A program made the position numbers and the translations under genes. A stretch of 64,000 nucleotides of DNA from Desulfovibrionales bacterium (lineage in GTDB: Bacteria; Desulfobacterota; QYQD01): NCBI GenBank assembly GCA_028715605.1, contig JAQURM010000001.1:240001-304000 (forward strand), given 5' to 3'. The notes beneath the pieces were generated by a model, which did no database searches, had not been told where the DNA came from, and saw only the letters and a list, made by a program, of their open reading frames with translations. Below, one piece after another: positions 63,216-64,000 of this stretch (position 1 is the stretch's first letter; each line of letters opens with the position of its first letter).

Positions 63216-63958
63216 CAGCCGGCCTTAAGTTTGCGCTCCCTTTCAATATCTTCCAGCAAGCGGCGATCCCTAGCAGACAGGTCGGCAGTCTTCAACATAT
63301 CTGGCCTCTTGAGCAAAGTCTGCTTCAGGGCCTCTTTGCGGCGCCAGAGAGCGATCTTTTCATGATCCCCTGACAATAAAACAGACGGAACCTCCATCTC
63401 CTGCCATACCTGCGGCCTGGTAAACTGGGGGTACTTCAGGAGGCCGTCCATAAAAGAGTCTCTGGCCGCCGAATCCGGCGAACCCAGCACACCCGGCAAC
63501 AGCCGGGTTATCGATTCAATGAGCACTAGGGCAGCTAATTCTCCCCCGGAAAGGACATAGTCGCCGATGGATACCTCGTCATCTACAAAATGAAAAAGCC
63601 GTTCATCAATGCCTTCGTAACGCCCGCAGATAATGAACAGGTGACTATGTGCGCTCATTTCTCTGGCTACGGCCTGTGTATAAAGCCGGCCTTGCGGGCT
63701 GAGCAGAACCACCCGGGTTCCGGCATCTTTAGTCTTAATGGCCTGGATGGCCCGGTAAATCGGTTCGGGCTTCATCACCATCCCCTCACCACCGCCATAA
63801 GGACGATCATCCGTAACCTGATGTTTGTCTGTGGTGTAATCCCGCAGATTTATAACTCTGACGGTGACCTTGCCTTCCTTGACGGCCTTGCCCAGAATAC
63901 CTTCGGCCAGGACTGAAGACGGCAGTTGTGGGAATATGGTCAAGATATCAAATATCAT
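63215..63958 (-). CDS. trmD: tRNA (guanine-N1)-methyltransferase TrmD
   Basis: 247 residues. It methylates G37 of tRNAs with SAM. DILTIFPQLPSSVLAEGILGKA at the start, DDRPYGGGEGMVMKPEP, ICGRYEGIDERL, the knot motif SIGDYVLSGGELAAL and YPQFTRPQVWQ are the family marks. Standard trmD operon position. Confidence 0.98.
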   Translation of the reverse strand: MIFDILTIFPQLPSSVLAEGILGKAVKEGKVTVRVINLRDYTTDKHQVTDDRPYGGGEGMVMKPEPIYRAIQAIKTKDAGTRVVLLSPQGRLYTQAVAREMSAHSHLFIICGRYEGIDERLFHFVDDEVSIGDYVLSGGELAALVLIESITRLLPGVLGSPDSAARDSFMDGLLKYPQFTRPQVWQEMEVPSVLLSGDHEKIALWRRKEALKQTLLKRPDMLKTADLSARDRRLLEDIERERKLKAG

Positions 63959-64000
63959 TCATATTCAACAAATCTTCCAGCAGGCGGATCGTCATGATCT
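63948..64000 (-). CDS. rimM: 3' end of an upstream gene, probably rimM
   Basis: A frame entering from the right edge reads MTIRLLEDLLNMNDI to a TGA that overlaps the trmD start by 11 bp. The ...LLEDLL end and the position directly before trmD fit the 16S processing factor RimM, but too little is visible for proof. Confidence 0.45.
   Translation of the reverse strand, partial: IMTIRLLEDLLNMNDI

Overview
The window reads as a chromosome segment of an anaerobic, Gram-negative member of the former Deltaproteobacteria (Desulfobacterota). The evidence is a complete pilMNOPQ operon, two multiheme c-type cytochromes, a CooC-type nickel ATPase, a DRE-TIM synthase resembling Re-citrate/homocitrate synthases, the order (rimM)-trmD-RNA methyltransferase-rplS-rnhB-yraN, and DUF6178 and FolE2 proteins. 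I cannot place it below phylum level from the sequence alone.

Layout. 1-2.2 kb: 3' part of a 23S rRNA, a 5S rRNA and their terminator. 2.2-15.3 kb: a stand-alone IMP cyclohydrolase, an aminotransferase, hisS-aspS, a DRE-TIM synthase fused to a Cache-like sensor, cooC, folE2, a Sua5/TsaC protein and a PurD-PurE fusion. 15.7-21.2 kb: pilQPONM on the minus strand. 21.8-28.6 kb: SagB-like nitroreductase, CBS protein, then a minus-strand lipoprotein-coaBC-UDG-nfeD-slipin block. 29.4-33.1 kb: an AT-rich island with an AccI-like restriction-modification pair followed by a REP-associated transposase flanked by perfect inverted repeats. 33.2-42.3 kb: nitroreductase, envelope proteins, NifX-like protein, polA, a response regulator and a glycine-zipper lipoprotein. 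42.8-45.4 kb: a probable sigma-54 promoter, a 17-codon leader peptide and two cytochromes whose haem order matches OmcS-type nanowire cytochromes. 45.4-53.4 kb: solute-binding protein, tatC-tatA/B, rlpA, mobB, an unrecognised pair (primase-like plus endonuclease IV-like TIM barrel) and tRNA-Cys. 53.7-64 kb: cvpA, mazG, yggS-maf-tatD-tatC2, purQ, DUF6178, and the yraN-rnhB-rplS-trmD block running off the right edge.

How it works together. The pilus assembly genes and the OmcS-like cytochromes suggest an outer surface built for extracellular electron transfer. CooC and the Re-citrate-synthase-like enzyme suggest carbon metabolism centred on acetyl-CoA. Purine genes are scattered and oddly built: cyclohydrolase alone, PurDE fused, large PurQ.

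The second theme is repeat DNA. At least seven families of short palindromic or terminal-inverted repeats occupy most intergenic gaps. They include a ~260 bp MITE-like element with inverted ends and apparent target duplications. Several repeats reach into genes: in-frame in UDG and NfeD, at the C-terminus of CoaBC, and at the ends of Sua5, RlpA and MobB. No CRISPR array and no prophage was seen.
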